From Vulcanimicrobiota bacterium (GTDB taxonomy: Bacteria; Vulcanimicrobiota; Xenobia; Xenobiales; JADMJV01): DNA of 64,000 nt. Positions within the stretch are counted from its first letter, which is position 1; every line of letters begins with the position of its first letter. The stretch lies in the NCBI GenBank assembly GCA_019637395.1, contig JAHBVR010000001.1, positions 310,001-374,000 on the forward strand, read 5' to 3'. A program made the position numbers and the translations under genes. Below are positions 1-9,400 of this stretch, in pieces. The notes under the pieces were generated by a model, which saw only the letters and a program-made list of their open reading frames with translations, searched no databases and was not told the DNA's origin.

Positions 1-642
1 GCCACCATTACCAACTACTGGGCGGGCACCCGGCCCGACCTGGATATTTCCCAGGGACGCGTGGTCAACACCAACATCCCCCTGCATCTGGCCATCCTGG
101 GCGAAGGCTACTTCTGCTTTCAAGATTCGCGCTACTCCCGCGACGGGCGCATGATCTTGAAAAACGATCTGATCCTGGGCTCGGCCGGCTCGCCGCTGCT
201 GGCCTATAAGCTGGATGAGCAGGGCAACATCACCCAAAACCTCGATGTCATCCGCTTCCCCATGGATGCGGACAACAAGCTCTACCTGGGCAAATACAAC
301 GAGTGTACTTTCGACGCCCAGGGCTACTTCTTAGGCGGCATCACCAACACCGACCCGGTGACCGGATACACGCATACGGACTACACGCCACTCTACCGGC
401 TGGCCATCGCCACCTTTCCCCAGGCCCACCGGCTGGGCCGCGAAGAAGGCACCATGCTGTCCGCCAACAGCGAAAGCGGGGCCGCCAGCCTGGATATGCC
501 CGGCCAACACCGGCTGGGCTTCCTGGTGCCCAGTTCGGTGGAGATGTCCAACGTGGATCCGGTCCAGCAAGCTTATATCTGGGGCCGCCTGGACGCCAAC
601 GAGATGCGCCCCCTGCCCAAGAAACCCACTCCTAAGAAATAG
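1..642 (+). CDS. flagellar rod/hook protein (FlgE/FlgF/FlgG family), 5' end missing
   Basis: The reading frame is open from base 1, so only the C-terminal part (about 213 residues) lies in the window. The translation begins ATITNYWAGTRPD and goes on to VVNTNIPLHLAILGEGYF. This matches the rod/hook signature in which a segment of the type 'G.l..TgnpLDlAI.GdGFF' opens the central D1 domain. The end, VEMSNVDPVQQAY, matches the C-terminal 'vElSNVdl..E' coiled-coil motif that buries in the filament axis. These proteins are exported by the flagellar type III apparatus and build the axial rod and hook. The tail after the motif is proline- and lysine-rich. A GTG at 61 is in frame but internal. Which of FlgE, FlgF or FlgG it is cannot be decided from this part. 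The next gene is convergent and abuts the stop codon. Confidence 0.85.
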   Translation, partial: ATITNYWAGTRPDLDISQGRVVNTNIPLHLAILGEGYFCFQDSRYSRDGRMILKNDLILGSAGSPLLAYKLDEQGNITQNLDVIRFPMDADNKLYLGKYNECTFDAQGYFLGGITNTDPVTGYTHTDYTPLYRLAIATFPQAHRLGREEGTMLSANSESGAASLDMPGQHRLGFLVPSSVEMSNVDPVQQAYIWGRLDANEMRPLPKKPTPKK

Positions 643-2193
643 TTACTTGCGCTTATGCCAGATCACGCTGTAAAGGTCGTGGCGCCGATCATGCACGTTG
701 AGCACGGTTCCCGAATGGCGGGCCTCGTAAAGCGTATCCAGGCGCAAGTCGGCGAAGATGACCTGCTCCACGTTGGGAGTGGTATCCGCCGCGATGCCGT
801 CCCGGGAAAAGGCGAAGTCGCAGGGTGTGAGGATGCAGCTCTGGGCATATTGGATATCCATGGCATGCACACGCGGCAGATTGCCTACATTGCCCGACAT
901 GACCACGTAGCACTGGTTCTCCACCGCCCGGGCCTGAGCCGAGTAGCGCACCCGCAAGTAGCCCTGGCGTTCGTCGGTGCAAAAAGGCACGAAGAGAATA
1001 TTGGCCCCCTGGTCGATGAGGTGGCGCGACAACTCGGGAAATTCCACGTCGTAGCAAATCAGCACGCCAATCGGCCCGCAGTCGGTGTCGATCACGTTCA
1101 ACTTGCTGCCGCCGGCGATATTCCACCAGAAACGCTCACTGGGGGTGGGATGGATCTTGGGCTGGATATGCACGGCCCCATCGCGCAGACAGATGATCGA
1201 GATGTTCTCGATGCTGCCGTCGCGTATCTTGGTCGGGTGGGAACCGGCGATGATGTTGACGTTGTATTTAATGGCCAGGCGATGAAATAAAGCTTTGATC
1301 TGATCGGTATATTCGGTCAGCGTGGCGATGGCTTCCTCGGGCGGCTGCTTCTCCGACTGCATGGAAAGCAACTGCAGCGTGAAAAGCTCCGGGAAGCACA
1401 CAAAATCGGAGCGATAGTCCGAGACCACGTCCACGAAGTAAGTGGCCAACTGTTCGAATTCCTCAAAAGACTTGATGGCGCGCTGTTGATACTGCACCGA
1501 GGCCACCCGCACCACCGCCTGGCGCGGAGCGCGCTGGTGGCTCTTGCTGGCCTCCGCCGCATCCACTTCCGGATTATGCCAGATCATCTGGGCGGCGTAG
1601 CCCAAAGACTCGGTATCCTCCGGTAAATAATTAGGCAACACCTGGTAGACTTCAAATCCCTGGCGCAACTGAAAACTGAGCACCGGATCCTTGATCTTCT
1701 TGGCTTTCACCAGTTCGATGTACTGCTGCACCGTCTCGGTCTGCTTGAGACGGCGGCTGAGCAAGGGCAGGCGGCCGCCAAAGGTAATGCCTTTGAGACG
1801 GTAATGCTTGCATAGATTGCGCCGCTCGCTGTAGAAACGCTCCCCGATGCGCAGACCTCGATAATGAGGGTCCACCATGACTTCCACTCCGTAGAGATAG
1901 TCGCCGTCCGGCTTGTGGGTCGAGCAATAACCATTAGCGGTCATTTCAATCCAGGTGTGCCGCTTCAGGGCTTTTTTTTCGGTGGTGCGCATGGTGGCGC
2001 AATAACCGATGATTTTGTCCTCATAGACGGCCACGAAGCAGCCTTCGCTGTAGTGGTTGATCTGACCGCGGATGGGCGGAGCCAGGTAGGGTTCGGGATA
2101 GATGCGCCCCGACAGCTCGAGGATTTCATCAAGGTCCTTGAGAGTGGCGTTGCGCACCACCAGCTTGGGCCTCGGAGTCAGCCGCTTACTCAC
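643..2193 (-). CDS. GNAT acetyltransferase-nitrilase fusion protein
   Basis: 516 residues in two domains. Residues about 11-190 form a GNAT N-acetyltransferase domain (VVRNATLKDLDEILEL at the start, then the acetyl-CoA loop region VDPHYRGLRIGERFYSER). Residues about 225-505 form a carbon-nitrogen hydrolase domain. The nitrilase Glu-Lys-Cys triad is visible: Glu in CFPELFTLQ, Lys in QPKIHPTPSERFWW and Cys in VLICYDVEFPEL. Such fused proteins occur widely in bacteria, but their substrate is not established; an amide-hydrolysing and an acyl-transferring step on the same small molecule is the natural guess. The start codon overlaps the stop of the upstream aminotransferase (ATGA), so the two are probably translated together. 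Confidence 0.88.
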   Translation of the reverse strand: MSKRLTPRPKLVVRNATLKDLDEILELSGRIYPEPYLAPPIRGQINHYSEGCFVAVYEDKIIGYCATMRTTEKKALKRHTWIEMTANGYCSTHKPDGDYLYGVEVMVDPHYRGLRIGERFYSERRNLCKHYRLKGITFGGRLPLLSRRLKQTETVQQYIELVKAKKIKDPVLSFQLRQGFEVYQVLPNYLPEDTESLGYAAQMIWHNPEVDAAEASKSHQRAPRQAVVRVASVQYQQRAIKSFEEFEQLATYFVDVVSDYRSDFVCFPELFTLQLLSMQSEKQPPEEAIATLTEYTDQIKALFHRLAIKYNVNIIAGSHPTKIRDGSIENISIICLRDGAVHIQPKIHPTPSERFWWNIAGGSKLNVIDTDCGPIGVLICYDVEFPELSRHLIDQGANILFVPFCTDERQGYLRVRYSAQARAVENQCYVVMSGNVGNLPRVHAMDIQYAQSCILTPCDFAFSRDGIAADTTPNVEQVIFADLRLDTLYEARHSGTVLNVHDRRHDLYSVIWHKRK

Positions 2194-3353
2194 GATTTGC
2201 GCAACGGCAGCAGCCGCTTGCCTCCCTCGCGCAAAGTGTCCAGCCCCTTACAAAAGGCCCAGCGCACCAACCCCTGGCCGGCCCCGGGCGTGTGATAAAA
2301 GGCGCTGGCCGGAATGGCGGCCACGCCCAGCTCCTGGGTAATCCAACGGCAGAACTGGACGTCATCCTGGTGGCCGAGGGAGCGCACATCGGAAATCACG
2401 AAGTAGCTACCCTGCGGTACCCGATAAGGAATGCCGGCCTCCTCCAAGAGCGAACACCAGAGATCACGCCGCTGCAAGTATTCACCGGCCAGCTCCTCCA
2501 CGTAGGCCGGCAGGCGGTCCATCACTTCGGCCATAGCCGCCTGCAACGGTGACACCGAGCAGAAGGTGAGAAACTGATGGGAAGCGCGCACCGCCGCCGT
2601 CAAATGGGCGGGCGCGAAGACATAGCCGATTTTCCAACCCGTCATGGACAGCGTCTTGGAGAAGGAGGAAATCACCAGCGTGCGCTCGCGCATGCCCGGC
2701 TGAGCGGCCAGACAGGCGTGCCGAGCCGGAGCAAAGACGATGTGCTCATAGACCTCGTCGGTGATAAACAGCACATGGGGATGGCGCTCGGCCAGTTGGG
2801 CCAGTTGGGCCAGTTCTTCCAGGGAAAATACCTTACCGCAGGGATTGCCCGGCGTATTGACCAGGATGGCCCGGGTCCTGGCGTTGATCAACTTCTCCAA
2901 AGCCGCCCAGTCCACCATGAAATCCGGCAACTGAAAAGGCAGATAGCGGGCGGTGGCCCCGGCCAGAGCCACGCAGGCCGGATAGCTGTCATAAAACGGC
3001 TCAAAAAGAATGACCTCATCGCCCGGATTGAGCAGCCCCAGCAGCACCGCCGCGATGCCCTCGGTCGCTCCACTGCAGACCGTAATCTCCGTGTCGGGGT
3101 TATACTGGAGTCCCGACTCGCGTTGCATCTTCTGGCTGAGCTTCTGACGCAACAGCGGGTTGCCCGGACTGGGAGCATACTGATTGGGCCCGCTCTGCAC
3201 CGCCCGCACGGCCGCCTCCTTCAGCCAATCCGGCCCATCAAAATCGGGAAAACCCTGCGACAAATTGACCGCCTTATGCTCTACCGCCAATCGCGACATG
3301 GTGGAAAAGATCGATTCGCCAAAGGGCACTAAACGCTCAGCTACTTGATTCAT
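2190..3353 (-). CDS. PLP-dependent aminotransferase, class I/II (YbdL/KAT-like)
   Basis: 387 residues, normal for fold-type I aminotransferases. The N-terminus carries the hallmark NLSQGFPDFDGP of the methionine/kynurenine aminotransferase group (E. coli YbdL, eukaryotic KAT). The PLP-binding lysine lies in SSFSKTLSMTGWKIGY, the NTPGNPCGK motif contains the substrate-contacting Asn, and ITDEVYE contains the cofactor-binding Asp and Tyr. The predicted reaction is transamination of methionine or an aromatic amino acid with a 2-oxo acid in the cytoplasm. It is the first gene of a two-gene operon with the GNAT-nitrilase fusion. That pairing fits the known pathway in which an omega-amidase-type nitrilase removes the 2-oxo-acid amide made by a glutamine transaminase; this is an inference from context. 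Confidence 0.9.
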   Translation of the reverse strand: MNQVAERLVPFGESIFSTMSRLAVEHKAVNLSQGFPDFDGPDWLKEAAVRAVQSGPNQYAPSPGNPLLRQKLSQKMQRESGLQYNPDTEITVCSGATEGIAAVLLGLLNPGDEVILFEPFYDSYPACVALAGATARYLPFQLPDFMVDWAALEKLINARTRAILVNTPGNPCGKVFSLEELAQLAQLAERHPHVLFITDEVYEHIVFAPARHACLAAQPGMRERTLVISSFSKTLSMTGWKIGYVFAPAHLTAAVRASHQFLTFCSVSPLQAAMAEVMDRLPAYVEELAGEYLQRRDLWCSLLEEAGIPYRVPQGSYFVISDVRSLGHQDDVQFCRWITQELGVAAIPASAFYHTPGAGQGLVRWAFCKGLDTLREGGKRLLPLRKS

Positions 3354-3397
3354 CCTGGCGCCTTCTCAGCCCAAGCGCGGCTGACCTTGTGAGCGCG

Positions 3398-3742
3398 CTA
3401 GGAGTCCATTCGCGAAAATCCCATCGCCCGTTCCTCGGCAAGAACCGCCTGCGCCTCGCGGCGAGCGCCCCGCCAGCAAACCCCTACGTTGAGCAGCGCT
3501 CCAAAAAAACAGAGCAGGAAAAATCCGCCCGTAATTCCCGCCGCCATGCCTGCGCCACCATCTAGGGAATGGTCAGTCACCATCGCCATGAAACCTCCCC
3601 CCGCCAAGGCCAGGAAAAGCCCCGCCAGCACGCGGGCGATGCGATAGGCGCGCCGGGCGCGTCCTGGCGACCACATGGCGAAAATCTTGGAAACCCCGAA
3701 ACATAGCAGCCAGGCTATAAGGATGATCAGCAAAAAGATCAT
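3398..3742 (-). CDS. small membrane protein of unknown function
   Basis: 114 residues from the ATG at 3742, which gives a protein starting directly with a hydrophobic helix (MIFLLIILIAWLLCFGVSKI). A longer in-frame start at 3805 would add a hydrophilic leader overlapping the divergent quinone reductase, so I prefer the internal ATG. Three membrane segments can be seen (about residues 1-18, 36-55 and 69-90), followed by a charged tail (RREAQAVLAEERAMGF). I recognise no family. It is divergent from the quinone reductase gene and lies 44 bp upstream of the aminotransferase start, on the same strand, so it may lead that operon. Confidence 0.55.
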   Translation of the reverse strand: MIFLLIILIAWLLCFGVSKIFAMWSPGRARRAYRIARVLAGLFLALAGGGFMAMVTDHSLDGGAGMAAGITGGFFLLCFFGALLNVGVCWRGARREAQAVLAEERAMGFSRMDS

Positions 3743-3819
3743 GAGTGGCGGTACATTCGCAGAGCCGGAATCCTTCCCCTCTGGTGGGAAATGCCCGCTC
3801 CGCACACGAAGTCGGGGCC

Positions 3820-4779
3820 ATGCGCGCTATTCAAGTTGCTCAATTCGGTGAACCCGAAGTTCTCAAACTGGTCGACCTGCCCGACCCGCAACCGGGTCCC
3901 CATCAGGTGGTGGTGCGCCTCCACGCCGTGGGGGTCAATCCTGTAGACACCTACATTCGTAGCGGCGCCTACGGGGAACGCCCCCTACCTTATACGCCCG
4001 GTACCGACGCGGCCGGAGAAATCCTGCGAACAGGCTCGGAAGTCAAACACTGGAAGGTGGGGGACCGCTGCTACCTGACCGGCTCTCAAACCGGCACCTA
4101 TGCCGACACGGCCCTGTGCCTGGCCACCCAGGTCCAACCGCTACCCGAAAAGGTCACCTATCAGCAGGGGGCGGCTCTCTACGTCCCCTACTCCACCGCC
4201 TACCGGGCCCTTTTCCAGCGCGGCGACGCCAGACCCGGCCAGTGGCTGCTTATTCACGGAGCCAGCGGCGGCGTCGGCCTGGCCGCCACCCAATGGGCCC
4301 GCGCTCACGGCCTGCGCATTATCGGCACGGCCGGCAGCGACGAAGGTCTACGCCATGTGCTCGAGCAGGGAGCCCATTATGCTCTCGATCACCGTTCCGC
4401 CGATTACCGTCAACAAATAGCTGATCTTACTGGAGGCAACGGCCCCGATCTGATCCTGGAAATGCTGGCCAACGTCAACCTGCAACACGACCTCGACATG
4501 CTGGCCAGATACGGCACCATCGTGGTCATCGGCAACCGCGGTAACCTGGGCTTCAACCCCCGCGCCACCATGAGCAAAGACGCCAACGTCCATGGAATGT
4601 CCTTATTCAACACGCCACCCGGCCTCATGGAACAAATTCAGGCTGCCCTTGTAGCCGGACTGAAACAAGGCTTCCTCAATCCCGTGGTCGGCCGCGAATT
4701 TCCCCTGGAGGAAGCCGCCGCCGCCCATACCGCCGTGCTCGCACCCGGCGCCCTGGGTAAAATCGTGCTCATTCCTTGA
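3820..4779 (+). CDS. NADPH:quinone reductase, zeta-crystallin type MDR protein
   Basis: 319 residues from the ATG at 3820 (MRAIQVAQFGEPEVLKL), the usual start for this family; the reading frame is open further upstream, but that part has no family similarity. It has the GroES-like N-terminal fold without the catalytic-zinc cysteines and then a Rossmann nucleotide-binding motif, HGASGGVGLAATQWAR. The family reduces quinones with NADPH by one-electron transfer and is cytosolic. The nearest named relatives are eukaryotic zeta-crystallin (CRYZ) and bacterial QorA-like proteins. The stop codon overlaps the 3' end of the convergent FlhA-like gene by 11 bp. Confidence 0.9.
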   Translation: MRAIQVAQFGEPEVLKLVDLPDPQPGPHQVVVRLHAVGVNPVDTYIRSGAYGERPLPYTPGTDAAGEILRTGSEVKHWKVGDRCYLTGSQTGTYADTALCLATQVQPLPEKVTYQQGAALYVPYSTAYRALFQRGDARPGQWLLIHGASGGVGLAATQWARAHGLRIIGTAGSDEGLRHVLEQGAHYALDHRSADYRQQIADLTGGNGPDLILEMLANVNLQHDLDMLARYGTIVVIGNRGNLGFNPRATMSKDANVHGMSLFNTPPGLMEQIQAALVAGLKQGFLNPVVGREFPLEEAAAAHTAVLAPGALGKIVLIP

Positions 4780-6328
4780 AACGCCGGAAGGCCACGGCGG
4801 TACCCGTTAACTCAGGAGGCGTCACCACCTGCAGTCGAGGGAAGCGAGCCCGGGTCAATTGCCGCCAGTGCGGACGCAAGTTTGCGGAGGTCAATAGAAC
4901 CCCTCCATCTTCCAATCGATCCAGCATTCGTTCATCCAGGTGGTCCAGCACCAGCACTTCCAAGACTCCGGTGACCTGCTTATAGCGTTGCCGGCTCAAA
5001 TGCAGGCGTACCCGCTCACTCATGGCTGCCACCTCCTCTCCCGGCCGTTCCGCCATACAGTCCAGGATCGACTGCAAACCACGGATCGAAACACCCTCCT
5101 CCAAGAGATTGCGCAGCACCTGCCGGGCTCTGCCCTGCGGCAGGCCTCTCAGATCGACTTGCTTGAGCAACTCGTCCAAATTCGCCAACAGGCCCGCCTG
5201 ACAGCGAGCCAACCGCCGCAAGTGAACGATCGGATCCGGCCCGGGTCCCCGTCCGACTTCGTGCCCGTAGAAACAGATACGATAGGGACCGCAGCCAAGC
5301 TGAATACGCACGGCCGGCAAAAGAAACCCCAGCTCCTCAGCCAGCTCCCGGCGCAAAACCGGTAACTGTTCCAGCAGCCCCTGCACCTGGGGCTGCTTCA
5401 CCTCCAGCACGATGCGCCCGTCCGCTTCCCCCCAAAAAAGCTGGTCTTCCAGCAAAGCCTTGCGCTCGCTGCGCAGAGCTTTGAGTCCCAGGTGGAGGAG
5501 GCCGGTGAGCACAAAAAAGGCAGGAGCCGGCAGAGCGGCCGCGCCGCACACACGGATCAGCTCGACGAAAAAGATCAGGCCGGCAGCCCCGGCCAGAAAG
5601 CCGCCGTTCAGACGGCTCTCGCAAAACTCCGCGCCCAGGTTGGCTTGCACGGCCGCTCGCGTGATCATCAGGCCTTTGGCCAGGGCCGCCAGACCGGCGC
5701 AAACCGACGCGATCACTGCATTGCCCAGGCACAGCAACAATCCGCTCTTGAACAGGTTGATCAGCATCAAGGCGGCGGTGGCGTAACACTCCCCGCGCAC
5801 AAAACCGCCCAGTCCCTCCATGGATGTGTAGAAATCCGCATCACGCTTTATTTCTCGGTGCCGCCAGCGGGCCGTTTCGACATCCATCACCCCGGCGTGC
5901 AGGTCCGCATCCACGGCCATTTGCTTACCCGGCAGGGCATCCAGGGTGTAGCGCGCGCTGACCATAGACGCCCGAGAGACACCTCGTGGAATGACCAGCA
6001 ATTGCACCCACAGCAGCACCAACCAGAGTAGCGCTCCCAGCCAAACCCGCTCGGCCAGCACCGCCTGTCCGAAAGCGGGGATCAGCCAGCCGGTCTTACC
6101 GCACCAGAGCAAGCGAGTGGCGGCCAGATTGAGAGCCAGGCGCAGCAGCGTGGTCACCAGCAAAAGCCGCGGAAAAGCGGTCGATTTGGCCGGCTGGTGC
6201 GTATGCATCGCCAGCAACACCACTCCCACCGAGAGAGATAGATTGAACACCAGCAATGCGTCCAACACGGGAGCCGGCAGCCACCACAACGCCATCACCG
6301 CAACCAGCAGCAGCCAGAATACTTTCAC
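4769..6328 (-). CDS. short FlhA/SctV-family export apparatus protein (FHIPEP)
   Basis: 519 residues, well short of the roughly 650-700 of FlhA or SctV. The family is still clear: the N-terminal membrane segments are present, followed by the motif RYTLDALPGKQMAVDADLHA and the FHIPEP-type segment RDADFYTSMEGLGGFVRGE between membrane helices. Four or so further helices follow, and then a reduced cytoplasmic domain (about residues 290-519). FlhA/SctV is the large ring-forming gate of flagellar and non-flagellar type III secretion. No other export-apparatus gene (FlhB/SctU, FliP/SctR, FliQ, FliR, FliI) is next to it here. It could be a paralogue of the true FlhA, a part of a divergent injectisome, or a decaying copy; the frame is intact. 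Confidence 0.82.
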   Translation of the reverse strand: MKVFWLLLVAVMALWWLPAPVLDALLVFNLSLSVGVVLLAMHTHQPAKSTAFPRLLLVTTLLRLALNLAATRLLWCGKTGWLIPAFGQAVLAERVWLGALLWLVLLWVQLLVIPRGVSRASMVSARYTLDALPGKQMAVDADLHAGVMDVETARWRHREIKRDADFYTSMEGLGGFVRGECYATAALMLINLFKSGLLLCLGNAVIASVCAGLAALAKGLMITRAAVQANLGAEFCESRLNGGFLAGAAGLIFFVELIRVCGAAALPAPAFFVLTGLLHLGLKALRSERKALLEDQLFWGEADGRIVLEVKQPQVQGLLEQLPVLRRELAEELGFLLPAVRIQLGCGPYRICFYGHEVGRGPGPDPIVHLRRLARCQAGLLANLDELLKQVDLRGLPQGRARQVLRNLLEEGVSIRGLQSILDCMAERPGEEVAAMSERVRLHLSRQRYKQVTGVLEVLVLDHLDERMLDRLEDGGVLLTSANLRPHWRQLTRARFPRLQVVTPPELTGTAVAFRRFKE

Positions 6329-6364
6329 GCATACTCAGACTAGGCTTCAGAAATTGCAGAAATA

Positions 6365-6415
6365 TTGGCATTTCGTAACATATTTATTTTTGCCAACACT
6401 TTCTTCCCGAAAGTG
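6365..6415. repeat. inverted repeats between FlhA-like and SecA-like genes
   Basis: The 91-bp gap between the two minus-strand genes holds a perfect 7-bp hairpin, CACTTTC-ttccc-GAAAGTG, at 6397-6415. It also holds a wider inverted repeat TTGGCA (6365-6370) / TGCCAA (6391-6396) that encloses AT-rich DNA. On the minus strand the hairpin follows the SecA-like stop codon directly, so it may stabilise or end that transcript. No run of T residues follows on that strand, so a classical intrinsic terminator is not shown. Confidence 0.4.
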
Positions 6416-6419
6416 AACT

Positions 6420-9400
6420 TCAAGCCTTACGGGACTTGAGGATCTCGTCGACTTCCGTCATTTGCTGCAGCAATGTCCTGGTGGTCTCGCCCTTGACGTA
6501 GTTCCACATCTCGTCGAAGGCTTTGAAAGCCCGCTCGATGTAAGCTTGCTCGGGCTCGCGACCGGCGTAGGCTTCCAGATTGGAGCCCTGCTTCTCATCC
6601 TCCAGCACCTGAAGCTGGTTGGTCCAGCCCTTATCCAGGTTCTGCAGAGCCGTCTGCCACTGATAGTTCTCCAGAAAATCCCGGTGCAGATCGCTGGGGC
6701 GGTTGCTGTTGATGGAATCCTCCACCACCGCCAATTGCGTGCGCAGAGCCGAATCCAGGCGTTTCTTCCAGTCCCCCTTGCCCTCGGGCACCTCGACCGG
6801 GAATTTGAAATCCTCGGCCACCCTGGCCACGGCGCCCTGCAGGCGGGCCTCCGCGTTGCCCTTCTGCTCCTTCATGGCCTCGCCTACGGCGGTGGTATAA
6901 GCCTCCACCACCCAGTCGTGCACGGTGGCGCCGATGTCCATGGTCTCGTCCGTGACCGGCTGGCCGGGACGCGAATCCACCCACTTGTCGCGAAAGCCCC
7001 AGACGACCTCGCGCTGCTTGTTGGCCACCTGATCGAACTTGGCCGTCTGCAGGCGGGCGTCCGCGTTCATGTTCTGCACGCGTTCCTGGGCCTCGTCGGT
7101 CAGTTTGCGAATCTTGCCCTCGCCGCCGGGCTTATCGAACAGCTTCTTCAGCTTCTCGCGGTCCTCGTCGCCGTAGATGCGCATCAGATCGTCTTCCAGA
7201 CTGACGTAGAACTGAGTCTCGCCGGGAGCGCCCTGGCGGCCGGCCCGGCCGCGCAACTGGTCGTCAATGCGCTGATCCAGATTGCGCTCGGTGGCCAGCA
7301 CCACCAACTTGCGGCCGGGGAAGTCCTCGGCCTTGAGCACCGTGTCGCCGCCGGCGACCGGCTCAAAAGTCAACAGAACCTTGCCCTTAACCGGCTTCCC
7401 TCCCTGAGAGAACTTGATCTTATCGGCGTCGTCCTCGGGCAGGTTGAACCAGGCCGTCAAACGTTCGGCCTGTTCCGGCTGCTGCGGGTCGAGCTGCACC
7501 ACCACCGACTTGCCCTCGCGGCAAGCGGTATCGCAGGCCACTGCCAGCTTCTTGTAGTTGACCGCGTCCGGCTTGATGTCCACGCCACGGCCAGCCATGT
7601 TGGTGGCCACCGTGATCACGCCCGATTGACCTGCGGTAGCGATAATGGCGTTCTCTTCCGGGGTATTGGTCTTGACATCCTGAGCATCCAGGGCCTGGTT
7701 GGGAATGCCTTCACTGGACAAAAGCGCCGAGACATACTGGTTCATCTCCACCGAACGGGTGGCCACCAGCACGGGGATGCCCTCCTGGAAGAGGTTGCGT
7801 ACTTCCTCGGTGACGGCCTTGAACTTTTCTTCCTGGGTGGCGAAGAGCTTGTCCGGATGATCGACGCGCTTGCGCTCTTTATTGGGCGGCACGTTGACCA
7901 CGTTGAGACCGAGCACCTCGCTGAACTCCTTCTTGGAGCTCTCGGCCGTACCCGTCATACCCGCCACCCGCTCATAACGGCGGAACAGGTTGGGATAGGT
8001 GATGCTGGCCACCGTGTAGGTCTCGGGCTTGGGCTCGAGGCCTTCCTTGATTTCCAACGCCTGGTGCAGACCCTGAGTGAAGCGCCGGCCTTCCGAAATC
8101 CGGCCTTTGAACTCGTCGATGATCTGCACCTCGCCGTTTTCCACCGCGTAGTCCTTGCCCAGACGGAACAACCCACGGGCTTCGAGGGCGTTTTGCAGGT
8201 AACGCACTCGCTCCATCTGGTCTTCGGCATACAGATTGGCGCCGGGGAAGATGTCGAGCAGCTCTTCCTTGCGTGCCCGCAATTCTTCCAGTTTTTTTGA
8301 TTCCGTCGTTTCGGTCGGGCGCCCGAGCAGATGGCACCAGGCCGCCTTCAAGCCGCGCTGGGTGACCAACTCGCGAGGCAACTCGGTTTCGCCCTGAGTG
8401 ATTTTGGCTTCTTCGCGCAGCAGGGTGCGCAGCTCGCTGCCGGCGGCCAGCTTGGCCTTATAATCGGGGTCGTCTTTGCGCAACTCGAGCAGACCCACCT
8501 CGTTGGCCACGATGTCCTGGCCCACATCGGTCAGGAAGGCGCTGTGCATCTTGCGATCGATACGAAAATCCTCGCCCGGCACCAGATCCTTGACGATGTT
8601 GTTGAAGAGCTGTCCCTGTTCGACGGCCCCCCGCACTTCTTCATCTCCCTGCAGCCCGGCGATGATCAGCGGTACGCGGGCTTCATCCAAAAGCACCTGG
8701 TCAGCTTCATCCAACAGGGCGAAGTGAGGCTCACGCTGCACGCGGTCATTCGGGTTGGTCACGGTGCGATCGCCCAGATAGTCAAAACCCAGCGTATCGT
8801 TGCTCAAATAAGTGACGTCGGCGTTATAGCCGGCTCTTTTTTGATCGGGGGTCATCTCCTTGAGCACCAGACCGGCGCTCACACCCAGATTTTCCAGGGC
8901 CGGTTTCAGTTCGTCAAAGCCGGCCTGGGCCAGGTAATCGTTGACGGTGACCAGGTGACTGCCCTTGCCGGAAAGCGAATTCAAATAGAGCGGCATGAGG
9001 GCGGTCAGCGTTTTGCCCTCGCCTGTGCCCATCTGGGCGATCGTGCCCGCGTCCATGGATAGTGCGCCCAGCATCTGGCTGTCATAGGGCTTTTTTCCCA
9101 ACGTCTCCTGGGCCGACAGGCGGGCCAGCGCGTAGGCTTGCGGGCGTAGCTCATCGAGGGTCATGCCCTCCTTGATCATGGCCTTGAACTTGTCGGTCTG
9201 GGCCTTGAATTGAGCCGGCGTTTTGATATGGGCGAATTGCTTCTCATAGAACTCGACGCTTTTCAGTTCCAGCCTCTGAGCGGCCACCGGATCCTGACTG
9301 AACTTGGCCTGCAGCGACTCCAGAACGGACGGTCCCTGAAACGCAGAAGGCCCCTCGGCCGGGGCGACTTCCTGACCTGGGGCTGCGGCGCTGGTCTTTT

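Noticed and set aside
6462-8300. 612-codon open frame on the plus strand
   Set aside because: It is antisense to the SecA-like gene; no family motif, and the composition is typical of a shadow frame in GC-rich DNA.
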